From positions 1,395,501 through 1,459,500 of the forward strand of contig NZ_AP018817.1 in NCBI RefSeq assembly GCF_024349785.1: 64,000 bases of DNA, given 5' to 3'. Both the position numbers and the translations under genes were made by a program. Below are positions 26,417 through 35,659 of the stretch, in pieces (positions within the stretch are counted from its first letter, which is position 1; each line of letters begins with the position of its first letter). The DNA is from Sphingomonas bisphenolicum. GTDB lineage: Bacteria > Pseudomonadota > Alphaproteobacteria > Sphingomonadales > Sphingomonadaceae. The notes under the pieces were generated by a model. The model was not told where the DNA came from. It ran no database searches and was given only the letters and a program-made list of their open reading frames with translations.

Positions 26417-27931
26417 ATGTTGGTTTTGGAGACAGTTGTTCGGATCCGGCGCGAGTATGCCGGGGGCAAGGCGATCAAGGCGATCGCGCGGGATCTGCAT
26501 GTGTCGCGGAAGGTCATCCGTAAGGCGATCCGAGCGCCGGAGGGCGCATTCGACTATCAGCGCAAGATTCAGCCACTGCCCAGGATCGGTCCGTTTCAGG
26601 ATCGTCTGAACACGCTGCTGGAAGAGAACGAGGTGCGCGGCAGGCGTGAACGGCTGCGGATGACGCGGATCCATGACCTGCTGGTGCGCGAAGGCTTTGA
26701 GGGTTCCTACGATGCCGTGCGGCGCTACGCGGCGCGATGGAAGATCGAACGGCGCAAGGATGCCGGCGATGGCGTCACCGCCTTTATCCCGTTGATGTTC
26801 AGGCCAGGCGAGGCCTACCAGTTCGACTGGAGCCATGAGGATGTCGAGATCGCCGGCAAGCCGATGCGGGTGAAGGTCGCGCATATGCGACTGTGCGCGT
26901 CACGCGGGGTCTATGTCCGAGCCTATCCTCGCGAGAGCCAGGAGATGCTGTTCGACGCGCATGCGCGCGGCTTTGCCTTCTTTGGCGGCGTGCCGGAGCG
27001 CGGCATCTACGATAATATGAAGACGGCGGTGACGAGCGTGTTCACCGGCAAGGAACGAGTCTTCAACCGGCGGTTCCTGATCATGACCGACCATTATATG
27101 GTCGAGCCCACGGCCTGCTCGCCTGCGGCGGGATGGGAGAAGGGCCAGGTCGAGAACCAGGTGCAGACGATCCGTGGCCGCTTCTTCCAGCCCCGGCTGC
27201 GGTTCGCCAGCCTCGAAGAGCTTAATGGCTGGCTGGAGGCCGAGTGTCGGCGCTGGGCGGAACGGCAGGCCCATCCCGAACAGGGAGAGCTGACCGTGGC
27301 GCAGGTGCTGGAGATCGAACGATCCGCGCTGCAGCCGATGCTGGGGCCGTTCGACGGCTTCAATGAGAGCGAGCATGCCGTGACGGGCACCTGCCTGATC
27401 AGCTTCGACCGCAACCGTTACTCGGTGCTCTCGACGGTGGCACGGCGCACTGTGCAGGTCCGCGCCTATGCCGATCGTATCGTCGTTCGCTGCGGCGAGG
27501 AGGTTGTCGCCGAACATCCTCGCTACTTCGGGCGCAACCGCACGATCTATGATCCCTGGCATTATCTGCCGGTGCTGGCCCGCAAGCCCGGCGCGCTGCG
27601 GAACGGCGCCCCCTTCCAGGGCTGGGATCTGCCACCGGCGCTTGCCCGCCTGCGCCGCAAGCTGGGTAATGGCGACGATGCTGATCGCCGGTTCGTCCGT
27701 GTGCTGTCGGCTGTGTTGACCGATGGCCTGGAGCCTGTCGAAGCGGCGGTGCGCGAGGCACTGGCGACGGGCACGGCAAGCGACGACCTGATCCTGAACA
27801 TCCTGGCGCGACGCCGGGAACCGCCGCGTCCACTCACGATCATCACCTCCGAGGACAGCGCGCTGCGCCATCCTCCGATCGCCGACTGTGCCCGTTACGA
27901 CCAGCTGAGGACCTTCGATGCAGCGGCATGA
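26417..27931 (+). CDS. istA: IS21-family transposase IstA
   Basis: DDE transposase of 504 residues. An N-terminal helix-turn-helix ([19 protein letters not shown]) binds the terminal repeats. The rve-type catalytic core has Asp137 (QFDWSHE), Asp199 (GIYDNMK) and Glu246 (GQVENQV). The C-terminal beta-barrel region (FDRNRYSV) is present. Its 3' end overlaps istB by 14 bases, the normal arrangement that couples translation. Full family length, no visible lesion. Confidence 0.96.
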   Translation: MLVLETVVRIRREYAGGKAIKAIARDLHVSRKVIRKAIRAPEGAFDYQRKIQPLPRIGPFQDRLNTLLEENEVRGRRERLRMTRIHDLLVREGFEGSYDAVRRYAARWKIERRKDAGDGVTAFIPLMFRPGEAYQFDWSHEDVEIAGKPMRVKVAHMRLCASRGVYVRAYPRESQEMLFDAHARGFAFFGGVPERGIYDNMKTAVTSVFTGKERVFNRRFLIMTDHYMVEPTACSPAAGWEKGQVENQVQTIRGRFFQPRLRFASLEELNGWLEAECRRWAERQAHPEQGELTVAQVLEIERSALQPMLGPFDGFNESEHAVTGTCLISFDRNRYSVLSTVARRTVQVRAYADRIVVRCGEEVVAEHPRYFGRNRTIYDPWHYLPVLARKPGALRNGAPFQGWDLPPALARLRRKLGNGDDADRRFVRVLSAVLTDGLEPVEAAVREALATGTASDDLILNILARRREPPRPLTIITSEDSALRHPPIADCARYDQLRTFDAAA

Positions 27932-28646
27932 CATGATCGAGGCCATGCGCGGGCTCGGGCTCAAAGGCATGGCAGGCGCGTTCGACGATGCGGTCACCAC
28001 CGGCCTTCAGCGCCAGCGCACCACGATGGAGATATTGACCGATCTTCTGAGGGCGGAAGCGACGCATCGCCACGCCGCGTCGATCCGATACCGGATGGCG
28101 GCCGCGAGGCTGCCGATCGTGAAGGACATCGACGCCTTCCGGTTCGAGGGCACCCCGATCAACGAAGGACTGGTGCGTTCATTGCACAGCGGCGCGTTCC
28201 TGCCCGCGCGGCGCAATATCGTCCTGGTCGGCGGTACAGGCACCGGAAAGACCCATCTGGCCATCGCCATCACCGCTAATGTCGTGCGCTCGGGTGCGCG
28301 GGGCCGCTACTTCAACACCGTTGATCTTGTGACCCGTCTCGAAGAGGAGGCCAGGATCGGCAAAAGCGGCACACTCGCCGCCCAGCTATCCCGCCTCGAT
28401 CTCATCGTGCTCGATGAACTGGGGTATCTGCCGTTCGCCCGATCGGGCGGCCAGTTGCTGTTCCATCTGATCAGCAAGCTCTACGAGCAAACCAGTGTCA
28501 TCATCACCACCAACCTCGCCTTCGGGGAGTGGCCCACCGTGTTCGGTGATCCCAAGATGACCACCGCGCTCCTGGATCGCATCACCCATCATTGCGACAT
28601 AGTCGAGACCGGCAATGACAGCTGGCGCTTCAAAAACCGGAGCTGA
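27918..28646 (+). CDS. istB: IS21-family helper ATPase IstB
   Basis: AAA+ ATPase of 242 residues, DnaC-like, that remodels target DNA for IstA. Walker A GGTGTGKT is at residues 105-112 and Walker B LIVLDELG at about 156-163. The helical N-terminus [15 protein letters not shown] is typical. Translation probably depends on the overlap with istA. Confidence 0.96.
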   Translation: MQRHDMIEAMRGLGLKGMAGAFDDAVTTGLQRQRTTMEILTDLLRAEATHRHAASIRYRMAAARLPIVKDIDAFRFEGTPINEGLVRSLHSGAFLPARRNIVLVGGTGTGKTHLAIAITANVVRSGARGRYFNTVDLVTRLEEEARIGKSGTLAAQLSRLDLIVLDELGYLPFARSGGQLLFHLISKLYEQTSVIITTNLAFGEWPTVFGDPKMTTALLDRITHHCDIVETGNDSWRFKNRS

Positions 28647-28772
28647 TCCTCCCCATCGGCCCTCAATTAAAAGATGCTTTGCGCTGCGCGCGCCTTCGGT
28701 CGGGCTACGCCCTCCCTACGCCGCGCGCAGCGCAGGAGAGCGCGTCAGATCAACCTTGCGCCATCTTGAAAT

Positions 28773-28818
28773 GGGGTCCCTTTTGCGCGCCGATAGGGGG
28801 TCCCGTTTGCACGCCGAT
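28773..28818. repeat. IS21 right-end transposase-binding repeats R2 and R1 (inverted)
   Basis: Inverted copies of the left repeats at 28773-28794 and 28797-28818 (GGGGTCCC...CGCCGAT). The bases between the istB stop and these repeats (28647-28772) hold no gene. Confidence 0.85.
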
Positions 28819-28823
28819 TGACA

Positions 28824-28969
28824 GCGTCACGCATTCCTGTATTCTGGCGGACGGCTCCGAAAAAACAATCAAGGCCGCTGTGAAGGCTGTATATGACGCA
28901 TCCCGGCGAGCCTACGGTTGGCAGGGTTCAACGCCAGAGATGTTTGAATCCGTCCTGCGCGGAAAATGA
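28824..28969 (+). pseudogene. C-terminal remnant of an unknown gene stranded between two IS elements
   Basis: An open frame enters from the IS21 right end and continues for about 48 codons to TGA 28967-28969, with a natural-looking sequence (CILADGSEKTIKAAVKAVYD, WQGSTPEMFESVLRGK). It has no start of its own. The piece lies between the IS21-type and IS3-type elements. The parent gene is not recognised; it may be cargo of the integrase element. Confidence 0.5.
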
Positions 28970-28992
28970 TAGATTGAGTAGCCCCTAGTTTT

Positions 28993-30012
28993 CTAGACGC
29001 CGTCTGCTTTCAAAATCTGCTGCCGTTCGAACTGGGCGGGTGACAGCATTCCGTTCCTGGCGTGCTTGCGCACCGGGTTGTAGAACATCTCGATGTAATC
29101 GAACACGTCCTGCCGGGCTTCCTCGCGTGTTTTGTAGGTCCGGCGCCGGATACGCTCTCGCTTGAGCGAGGAGAAGAAGCTCTCGGCGACGGCGTTGTCA
29201 TGGCAGTTGCCGCGCCGGCTCATCGAATGCTCAAGATTGTGAGCCCGGATGAAGGCAGCCCAGTCCATGCTGGTGAACTGCGAGCCCTGATCCGAATGGA
29301 TCAGCACCCGCTGCTTCGGCTTGCGCCGCCATACCGCCATGTGCAGCGCCTGCAGCACCGCATCGGTGGTCTGCCTGCTCTGCATCGACCAGCCCACCAC
29401 GCGGCGGGAATAGAGATCAATCACAACGGCCAGATAAGCAAAGCCCTCCAGGGTGCGGATGTAGGTGATGTCGGTCACCCAGGCCCTGTCGGGGGCAGCG
29501 ACGTCGAACTGCCGGTCCAGAGTATTGTTGACCGCCAGGGATGGCTTGCCGCCATAGCTCCCCGGCCGACGCTTGTAGCCGATCTGCGCCTTGATACCTG
29601 CCAACCTGGTCAATCGGGCAACCCGGTTCGGGCAGCAGGTCTCGCCCTGATCCAGTAGGTCGTCGTGCAACTTGCGGTAGCCATAGACTTTGCCGCTGTC
29701 GTTCCAGGCTTGCCGGATCAACTTCGTCTGCCGAACATCTTCCCGGGCCCGCGTGCTCAGTGGGCTCTTCTGCCAGGCATAGAAACCGCTGGGCTGGATG
29801 CGCAGGCACCGACACATCGACCGAACCCGGAACTGGTCACGATGCTCGGCAACAAATGCGTATCTCACTTTGCATCCCTGGCGAAATACGCGGTGGCTTT
29901 TTTTAGGATGTCGCGCTCCTCGGTCAACCGGGCCAGTTCGCGCTTCAACTGGCGGATCTCGGCATCCTTGCTGGCATCGCCAGACACCACCGTCGCCAGT
30001 TGCCGCTTCCAT
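28993..30012 (-). CDS. IS3-family transposase OrfB (integrase core, made as OrfAB fusion)
   Basis: DDE transposase part. The visible core carries HTH_21-like helices (KLIRQAWNDSGKVYGYRKLHDDL) and the catalytic residues in WVTDITY (Asp), IHSDQGSQF (Asp) and NAVAESFFSSLK (Glu). The open frame extends to 30012, but its first third before the slippery site is an out-of-frame shadow of orfA. Real translation enters by -1 slippage at 29897-29904, giving a fusion of roughly 380 residues. Intact, so probably functional. Confidence 0.93.
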   Translation of the reverse strand: MEAATGDGGVWRCQQGCRDPPVEARTGPVDRGARHPKKSHRVFRQGCKVRYAFVAEHRDQFRVRSMCRCLRIQPSGFYAWQKSPLSTRAREDVRQTKLIRQAWNDSGKVYGYRKLHDDLLDQGETCCPNRVARLTRLAGIKAQIGYKRRPGSYGGKPSLAVNNTLDRQFDVAAPDRAWVTDITYIRTLEGFAYLAVVIDLYSRRVVGWSMQSRQTTDAVLQALHMAVWRRKPKQRVLIHSDQGSQFTSMDWAAFIRAHNLEHSMSRRGNCHDNAVAESFFSSLKRERIRRRTYKTREEARQDVFDYIEMFYNPVRKHARNGMLSPAQFERQQILKADGV

Positions 30013-30134
30013 GCGTACAGCGAATGCTGACTGACGCCGAGCCGTTCAGAAACCTCCGCTACCGGATACCCGCGCTCAGTGATCTGGGCCACCGCATCAC
30101 GCTTGAACTCATCGCTGAAATTAGCATTCCCCAT
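29865..30134 (-). CDS. IS3-family OrfA (helix-turn-helix subunit)
   Basis: 89-residue DNA-binding protein. An HTH_Tnp_1 domain (FSDEFKRDAVAQITERGYPVAEVSERLGVSQHSLYAWK is read across residues 6-43) is followed by a leucine-zipper-like helix (EIRQLKRELARLTEERDILKKA). Near its end the minus strand reads A7G (29897-29904), giving the in-frame heptamer A-AAA-AAG that directs -1 frameshifting into orfB. Confidence 0.93.
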   Translation of the reverse strand: MGNANFSDEFKRDAVAQITERGYPVAEVSERLGVSQHSLYAWKRQLATVVSGDASKDAEIRQLKRELARLTEERDILKKATAYFARDAK

Positions 30135-30204
30135 CGTCGTCTCCTGTCCTCAAAATTAGGACCCAAGGCGTCCAGAAATCTAGGGGCCATTCAACCGGTC
30201 CCAG

Positions 30205-31983
30205 CTAAACTGCCGCAACGTCCGGACGCGCCGTCCCCCAAAGCAATTTTGCCTCATCGGAATCCAGCAACTCGGGAACCAGCCAGGCGCGATCGGGGCC
30301 GGTTGAACGAAGTTTGTCGAGATAGTGCCCCATCCCTTCTTCATCGGCATCACGCTTTAACGCGAGCCGATAGGCGGTCCGAATATATTCAGAAGGGCTG
30401 AGTTGCCTATCCTGCATCAGCAGCAGCAACTCCACTCCAATGGCGCCGCTTTCTTGGGAGGGTTCTTCGTCTGAAAGCGGAGACTGATCTTCGACATGCA
30501 ATCTGACGGCGTCTTTGAAAAAGGCGCTTGATTGCAGCCGGGCAGGCGAAAGTCGGACCTCGGATGTGTTGGTCAGATGAGAGACCAGGTTTTCTGTCCC
30601 GAGTTCCGCCCACTCGGCCAGCCAATAATTGACGTCTTCCACCGACTGATCATGGTCAAATGGCAATCTCAGCAATGCTCGCATCGCTTCTGAACGCTTA
30701 TGTTGGGCGGACCCGAAGCGGCTGGCGTAAAGGGTCGCCATCACGGCGCAATCCCAAGCATTTGGCTTGCTTCCGCCAGATGCCATGGAGGGCACCTGGG
30801 CGAGATTGGCTCGCGTGCTTTCGCGCCAACTGGCGGTTGGCTCCAGCAGTTGCGCAAATTGCACTTTCATGCGCGCAATATAGGCGTGCCGCTCATATGT
30901 TGCGGCGTGTATCTCGACTGACTCCTGCCAAGCGTCGATGGGGAGGCGGCCAAGGTCGCACAAGACTTCCTGCGACAGAATGGCGTCGCAAAATCCAACC
31001 AACGCCTCCGTCAGTTGATCGACATTGCCTGCAGCATGGGTCAGGCTAAAACCGCCGCCGACCTCCCGCAACGCTCCGGCATCCGAACAAATGACGGGTG
31101 TTCCCGACAGCAAAGCCTCAACGACCGGCATACCGAAACCTTCATGCATAGAAGGCAGCACGAAGGCATCGGAGGTCAGATATAATTGCCGTATGTCAGC
31201 CCGGTCCAGGTCGAACGCAAAGCTCACCTTCACGTTCTTCGGGAGATTGGCAGCCAGCAGCTTTAGATTTTCGATATATCCCTTTTCGGAAAACTGTCTT
31301 TTGCCGGCCAAGGTGAGATGGATCGGATGCGCAATGCGACCGTCCACATTAATCAGCGCTTCAAGTAACTGATCGACGCCTTTGCTCGACGCGAAGCGTC
31401 CGCAATAGAGAAGTTTGATCGGATCATCGCCGTCGGGTATCGCTTTAAGATGCGGCGAGATCGACGGCTGATTAGGCCCGAACAGCGGAACGACCTCGAT
31501 GTCCAGGTCCATGCCATAGCCAGCGAGCTGGCGTGCCGAAAAATCCGATGCTGCGAATATCTTGTCGGCGGTCAGGAAATTCCCAATCTGCTGGTAGGAT
31601 TGATGAATCAACCATTCCGCAGAAGGCGCGCAAAATTGCGGCTGCGTCACATTGTGGAAATATATCGCCATTTTTGCATTGCGCCGGGCGGAATGCATGG
31701 CGTGATGAATGTCGTTAAATATTCCAAAGTGGAAATAATATATATCGCTCGTTTTGAAATGATCGTCGTTGATCACTTCATCCAATGTATTGGTGATGCA
31801 AACGCGCGTATCATTCAGGTCAGATTCCCGGCAGAATATTTTTACATCGAAATTCCTGCGCGTTTCGGCGGACAGCGCATCGATCGCTTCGATATCTGCA
31901 AGGATGGTTTCACTAATCGCATCGCCTTTGTTGACGATGCCCGAAATAATCGAAATGCGCGGAATATAATTATTGTACAGCAT
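30205..31983 (-). CDS. GT4-type glycosyltransferase with C-terminal DUF4214
   Basis: Cytoplasmic GT-B glycosyltransferase of 592 residues. The N-terminal acceptor domain (about 1-195) is followed by the sugar-nucleotide domain (about 205-380), with IKLLYCGRFASSKGVDQLLEAL, SDAFVLPSMHEGFGMPVVEALLSGTPVICSD and its E-x7-E motif. A helical stretch then leads to a C-terminal DUF4214 repeat (SPSEYIRTAYRLALKRDADEEGMGHYLDKL), often found in surface-polysaccharide and S-layer-linked proteins. It is the last gene of the minus-strand polysaccharide locus and lies six bases after the GT2-GT4 gene. Its end is only 16 bases from the IS3-type element but the domain is complete. Base composition is AT-richer than the flanks. 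Sugar unknown. Confidence 0.9.
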   Translation of the reverse strand: MLYNNYIPRISIISGIVNKGDAISETILADIEAIDALSAETRRNFDVKIFCRESDLNDTRVCITNTLDEVINDDHFKTSDIYYFHFGIFNDIHHAMHSARRNAKMAIYFHNVTQPQFCAPSAEWLIHQSYQQIGNFLTADKIFAASDFSARQLAGYGMDLDIEVVPLFGPNQPSISPHLKAIPDGDDPIKLLYCGRFASSKGVDQLLEALINVDGRIAHPIHLTLAGKRQFSEKGYIENLKLLAANLPKNVKVSFAFDLDRADIRQLYLTSDAFVLPSMHEGFGMPVVEALLSGTPVICSDAGALREVGGGFSLTHAAGNVDQLTEALVGFCDAILSQEVLCDLGRLPIDAWQESVEIHAATYERHAYIARMKVQFAQLLEPTASWRESTRANLAQVPSMASGGSKPNAWDCAVMATLYASRFGSAQHKRSEAMRALLRLPFDHDQSVEDVNYWLAEWAELGTENLVSHLTNTSEVRLSPARLQSSAFFKDAVRLHVEDQSPLSDEEPSQESGAIGVELLLLMQDRQLSPSEYIRTAYRLALKRDADEEGMGHYLDKLRSTGPDRAWLVPELLDSDEAKLLWGTARPDVAAV

Positions 31984-31989
31984 CGCGGC

Positions 31990-34260
31990 TCACCCTTGAG
32001 AAGAGGCTGGCGTGGTGGGTTTCAGCAGACTCAGCATTTCCCCAAGCGTCTGATCGATGACGATTTCATTTTCATAGACCTGCAGAAACCGTTTGCGCGC
32101 CGCCTTGCCGATGCGCGTTCGCAGCGACTTGTCCATGACCAGCCGTTCCAGCTCTGCCTGAATGGCGGCACTGCTTTCCCGGGCGCAAAGTATGCCGGTC
32201 ACTTCATTTTCGATGATGTCGCGCGCGCCGCCAATATCCAGTGCGACGACAGGCAACCCATAACGCATGGCTTCGATAAAGATGATGCCAAAGGACTCGT
32301 AACGCGACGGCACGCAGAAAATGTCGGCGTCATGATATAGGTCCGGCAAAGCCGCGTTCGGCAATTCGCCGTGAAAGACCACATTGGTCTGGCCGGGATA
32401 TATCCGTTCGAATTGCGTTCGCAAGCTGCGGTCGGGATCATCGGCATGACCATCCCGTCCGACTATGTCCACCTGAACATCGCCATGCTTGCGAACCAGA
32501 CGAGCAACCGCCTCCAGGAAAAGATCGGTCCCCTTCCTCTTTTCGAGCCGGCTGACGTACAGAATTTTCACCCCGCCATCCCTTGTCGGGGCCTTTCGGG
32601 CTGGAGCAATTTCTGCGGACATGGACGGCGCGTCCTCGACGCCGTGGGGGGCATGAACGATCCTGACATCCGGTCCGACCTGAAAATCGTCACGAAGATG
32701 CTCTGCAGACGAACTGCTGTTCGCGTGAAACAGCCTGGCTGATCCGACATACAGATTTTCCAGCATCGTAAGCTCCTCGATCGTCGCCCGCGCCAGATTG
32801 CGGAACTCGATATCAGCGAAGCGACGAAAGGTCGTGTTCATGGAAACCACTGTGGTGAGGCGGCGGTCGAGTACGCAATAAAGCCCCTCCTGATCCCACA
32901 CCGGCGCCACGACGAGGTCGATATAGCGATCTTGTCGCAAGCGCAGAACCTCGGCATGAGCCGCCTTGGCCCAGCCGATATTCAGTTTCGCAGCACCTGA
33001 TTCCAGATGGCCGAACACGTCCGCGACGTCGGAATCGATTCCATCATTCTGCAAGGCGTCTTTTGAGATATGACGGATCCACAGCCCGTCATGAAACTCC
33101 ACCGATGAAGGGCCGTCCGTCAGCGTGATCAGGTGCGTTTCATGCCCGAGCCGGGCGAAACCGAGCGACAGATCCCAGATGTAACGCGCTATCCCGCCAC
33201 CGCCCTTGCGGAAGTTGCCCCGAGAGATGAACACAAAGGTTTTGCGTCCGCCAGCAGGTTTTTGCGTCGGGAATGGCAATAATGCTTCGGGCTTCGCAGG
33301 CGTGATCTCCACCGATTTGCGGCTTTGTTTCAGCGCACGCTCCTTGCCATCATGCAGACCGCGTTCCACATCCCGCATGAAGGAATCATATTCCTTGCGG
33401 GTTATGCCGCCATGATCCAGCTGCCAGCGCGCACCGTCCCGCAATTCCTGCAGCCAGTCGTCGCATTGCGTAAGATAGTCGCTCAGCGATCCCCCGTTGC
33501 GTCGCCAATCGGATAAGCAGACATAATATTTATTTTTCACGACGGGATAGGGATGAGTCAGGAGTCGCCGCTCATCGCGCGTGATGCCTGGCGCAAACTG
33601 GTGATGAACCGACGCGCCTTCATTCAGGAAACGAATCTTCCGCCCGGTTTCTGAAATCCGTCGGCAAACCTCCGACTCGTCCAGAAAATATTCAATTTCC
33701 TCATCAAATCCGCCAATTTCCATCAACGCTTCCCGGCTGAAGGAACTGGAAGCACCCAGAATATGCGGGATCGTGTGCGCCCCAGCGAATTCGAACCCCC
33801 ACAAGGGCGGCTGCGCTTCGAAGTTGGGGTTATAATATTTGTCGATGAGGAACGGGTTCATCTGCCACCGAAAACCGGTATGATCGTATACGCGCGTCCC
33901 TACGCCGCCAACCGCATCATCTTTATATCCCGCGACAATGTTGGCGATCCAATCCGGTTCGGCGAAGGCGTCATCATCCAGGAAAAGAACCAGCTCTCCC
34001 GATGAGAGGTTTATACCAATATTCCGAGATTTCGAGAGATTTGCTTCGTCCAATTCACCGATAACGATGCGGCCGGAATATTTGTCGAGCACATCTGTCG
34101 TGTGATCCGTGGATGGGCCGTTCACTACTACGACTTCGAAGTTGGAATAGTTTTGCTGCTCTAGAGACTTAAGGGATTTTTCCAGCAACGTCGCACGATT
34201 TAGCGTAGAAATCACAACGCTGACCGATACTTCAGCGGTATGCAACTGTGGATTGGACAT
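31990..34260 (-). CDS. Two-domain glycosyltransferase (GT2 fused to GT4)
   Basis: About 756 residues. The N-terminal GT-A/GT2 domain starts VSVSVVISTLNRATLLEKSLKSLE and has the metal-binding LFLDDDAF (DxD). The C-terminal half is a GT-B/GT4 domain (KTFVFISRGNFRKGGGGIARYIWDLS, VKILYVSRLEKRKGTDLFLEA, DIFCVPSRYESFGIIFIEAMRYGLPVVALDIGG). Two sugar transfers in one polypeptide suggest consecutive steps of a repeat unit. ATG 34260 has GGGGA 6-7 bases upstream; ATG 34293 in the same frame is the alternative. Upstream there is a 195-base gap that may hold a promoter. AT-richer than the window average. Confidence 0.9.
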   Translation of the reverse strand: MSNPQLHTAEVSVSVVISTLNRATLLEKSLKSLEQQNYSNFEVVVVNGPSTDHTTDVLDKYSGRIVIGELDEANLSKSRNIGINLSSGELVLFLDDDAFAEPDWIANIVAGYKDDAVGGVGTRVYDHTGFRWQMNPFLIDKYYNPNFEAQPPLWGFEFAGAHTIPHILGASSSFSREALMEIGGFDEEIEYFLDESEVCRRISETGRKIRFLNEGASVHHQFAPGITRDERRLLTHPYPVVKNKYYVCLSDWRRNGGSLSDYLTQCDDWLQELRDGARWQLDHGGITRKEYDSFMRDVERGLHDGKERALKQSRKSVEITPAKPEALLPFPTQKPAGGRKTFVFISRGNFRKGGGGIARYIWDLSLGFARLGHETHLITLTDGPSSVEFHDGLWIRHISKDALQNDGIDSDVADVFGHLESGAAKLNIGWAKAAHAEVLRLRQDRYIDLVVAPVWDQEGLYCVLDRRLTTVVSMNTTFRRFADIEFRNLARATIEELTMLENLYVGSARLFHANSSSSAEHLRDDFQVGPDVRIVHAPHGVEDAPSMSAEIAPARKAPTRDGGVKILYVSRLEKRKGTDLFLEAVARLVRKHGDVQVDIVGRDGHADDPDRSLRTQFERIYPGQTNVVFHGELPNAALPDLYHDADIFCVPSRYESFGIIFIEAMRYGLPVVALDIGGARDIIENEVTGILCARESSAAIQAELERLVMDKSLRTRIGKAARKRFLQVYENEIVIDQTLGEMLSLLKPTTPASSQG

Positions 34261-34455
34261 TGAAATCCCCGAGATTAGGACATTTTTGGACATAGCTGTG
34301 GGAGATTTTTGATTAATCGATCTTCCCCAACGACCGACTTACGACCCTGATTCGACGTTCATGTTACTCTTAACTGTATTGAATCGGTTGTCGAGTTGTC
34401 ATTGGCTGGGCGCTTCGACGCTTCGATATGGGGCGAGGGATGCCTTTTCATGGTC

Positions 34456-35571
34456 TCAGTCGAGGCGCTCGACCCCCAATTCCTTCGCCAGCAATCGGAG
34501 CGCAGGCGATGCCTTGCCTGAAGTCGATCGCCATTGCGGAGCGTTGGGATATCCCACAGGATGTTGTTCTTCGGGTAGAAGAAAATAATAGAAAGACGGT
34601 TCAAAGGAAAATATTGTTGCTCGTCCTTCCAGCCCGCGTTTCATCCACTGGATGATTACGGATGAGGGGCAGCTTTTCTGATTGGCGCAGGTCCAGGATT
34701 GATCGGACAGGCCGAGCGCGTGGACAGTATGCCCGACCGCTGGTCGATATCGCTTTAACCAGCTTTGCCAGGCGCTGTCATTGGTTCGTGCCGCTTCGCC
34801 GGGCAGGTTGTTGGCAAATTGCAGGACGAGAAGGTCGCTATAGCGCCCCGAAGCCAGAAGCGTGGCCAGTTGCTCTTCTTGCGCGATCGTCCCTTGATCC
34901 CACTTCCAGTCGGACCAGAGGATCATCATCCGATGGCGTCTGGCAAATTCGAAAAATGGCCTGATCTTCGACGGTTGGAGAATGTTCCGCTGACGTAGAT
35001 TGCGTTGGAAGTGATCGCACCAGTCAACCCGGTTCGGCCCGGACTTACTATCAAGGCACGCCTTAACCGTAAAATCCACCGCAGCTACTTCATGGAAGCG
35101 AATGCCAGCGAAAAACGGCCCGATCAACGGATCGCGCTTTATCTGCTCCAATGCTTTCAAAGAGATGGCGAGCCCTTCATGCGGGATCGCATCGGCGCGC
35201 ACGCGCGTGCCAATATTCCCGATGGCTATCACATCCGAAGAATAGACGTCGAGGATGAACCGCATCCGATGCCGTGCCGTCGCGGCCAGCACGCGCTTGA
35301 GCCTGTCCGTCCGTGCCGTCAATGGCGAATAGAGGGCATAGACCTTGTATTTGGTTTCGAAACTCTGGACCGTGTCTAGTGCCCGATCCAATCCGCCCAA
35401 ATCCAGATTCTCGATTATGCCGTTGGGCATCCCCTGGTCGAGATTGAAGATGAGAGAAACGCTTTTCGGCTTCTCTTGCGTTGCTCCATTGGACGATGAG
35501 ACCATGCTCAATGCCATCAAGGCGAGCAGGAACCGCCCATAATATCTGTGCATGAGGCTCTTCATCTCCAT
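34456..35571 (-). CDS. Exported protein of unknown function, possible glycosidase-like TIM barrel
   Basis: 371 residues with a clear signal peptide (about 1-29, LLALMALSMVSSSNG). I recognise no family. The pattern of beta-alpha units with acidic/aromatic strand ends (MRFILDVYSSD, FFAGIRFHEVAAVDF, MMILWSDWKWDQG, LLVLQFANN, ATIFSFEPSFYYF) resembles a TIM-barrel glycoside hydrolase, which would suit a polysaccharide locus, but no catalytic pair can be named. It stands between two glycosyltransferase genes on the same strand, 88 bases after the upstream one. Confidence 0.65.
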   Translation of the reverse strand: MEMKSLMHRYYGRFLLALMALSMVSSSNGATQEKPKSVSLIFNLDQGMPNGIIENLDLGGLDRALDTVQSFETKYKVYALYSPLTARTDRLKRVLAATARHRMRFILDVYSSDVIAIGNIGTRVRADAIPHEGLAISLKALEQIKRDPLIGPFFAGIRFHEVAAVDFTVKACLDSKSGPNRVDWCDHFQRNLRQRNILQPSKIRPFFEFARRHRMMILWSDWKWDQGTIAQEEQLATLLASGRYSDLLVLQFANNLPGEAARTNDSAWQSWLKRYRPAVGHTVHALGLSDQSWTCANQKSCPSSVIIQWMKRGLEGRATIFSFEPSFYYFLLPEEQHPVGYPNAPQWRSTSGKASPALRLLAKELGVERLD

Positions 35572-35659
35572 GTCCCATATGTCGGCGAGTGCCGTCGCAT
35601 GGCGGTCATGGCAAATGCACCGTCAAACAAACCGTTGATCGGGGCAGGTCGAGGCATTG

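Larger units (their letters stand above)
26305..28823 (+). mobile_element. Complete IS21-family insertion sequence (about 2.5 kb)
   Basis: istA and istB are flanked by related ends beginning TGTGGATCGGCGTGC (left) and, inverted, TGTCAATCGGCGTGC (right). Each end has two copies of a 22-bp repeat, as expected for IS21 transposase-binding sites. Flanks are ATCATTT on the left and GCGTCACG on the right, with no shared 4-8 bp target duplication. Both genes look intact, so the element may still be mobile. It lies within the integrase-bearing region and splits or truncates a small gene. Confidence 0.88.
28979..30189 (-). mobile_element. Complete IS3-family insertion sequence (about 1.2 kb)
   Basis: Imperfect terminal inverted repeats of about 21 bp: GCCCCTAGTTTTCTAGACG at the left (from 28981) and its counterpart GCCCCTAGATTTCTGGACG read inward from 30187. 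They enclose overlapping orfA and orfB with a -1 frameshift signal. Flanks (ATTGAG left, TTCAACC right) share no direct repeat, so one or both junctions may have been altered by a later deletion. Subgroup not decided; the orfB sequence is IS51/IS3-group-like. Confidence 0.88.
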
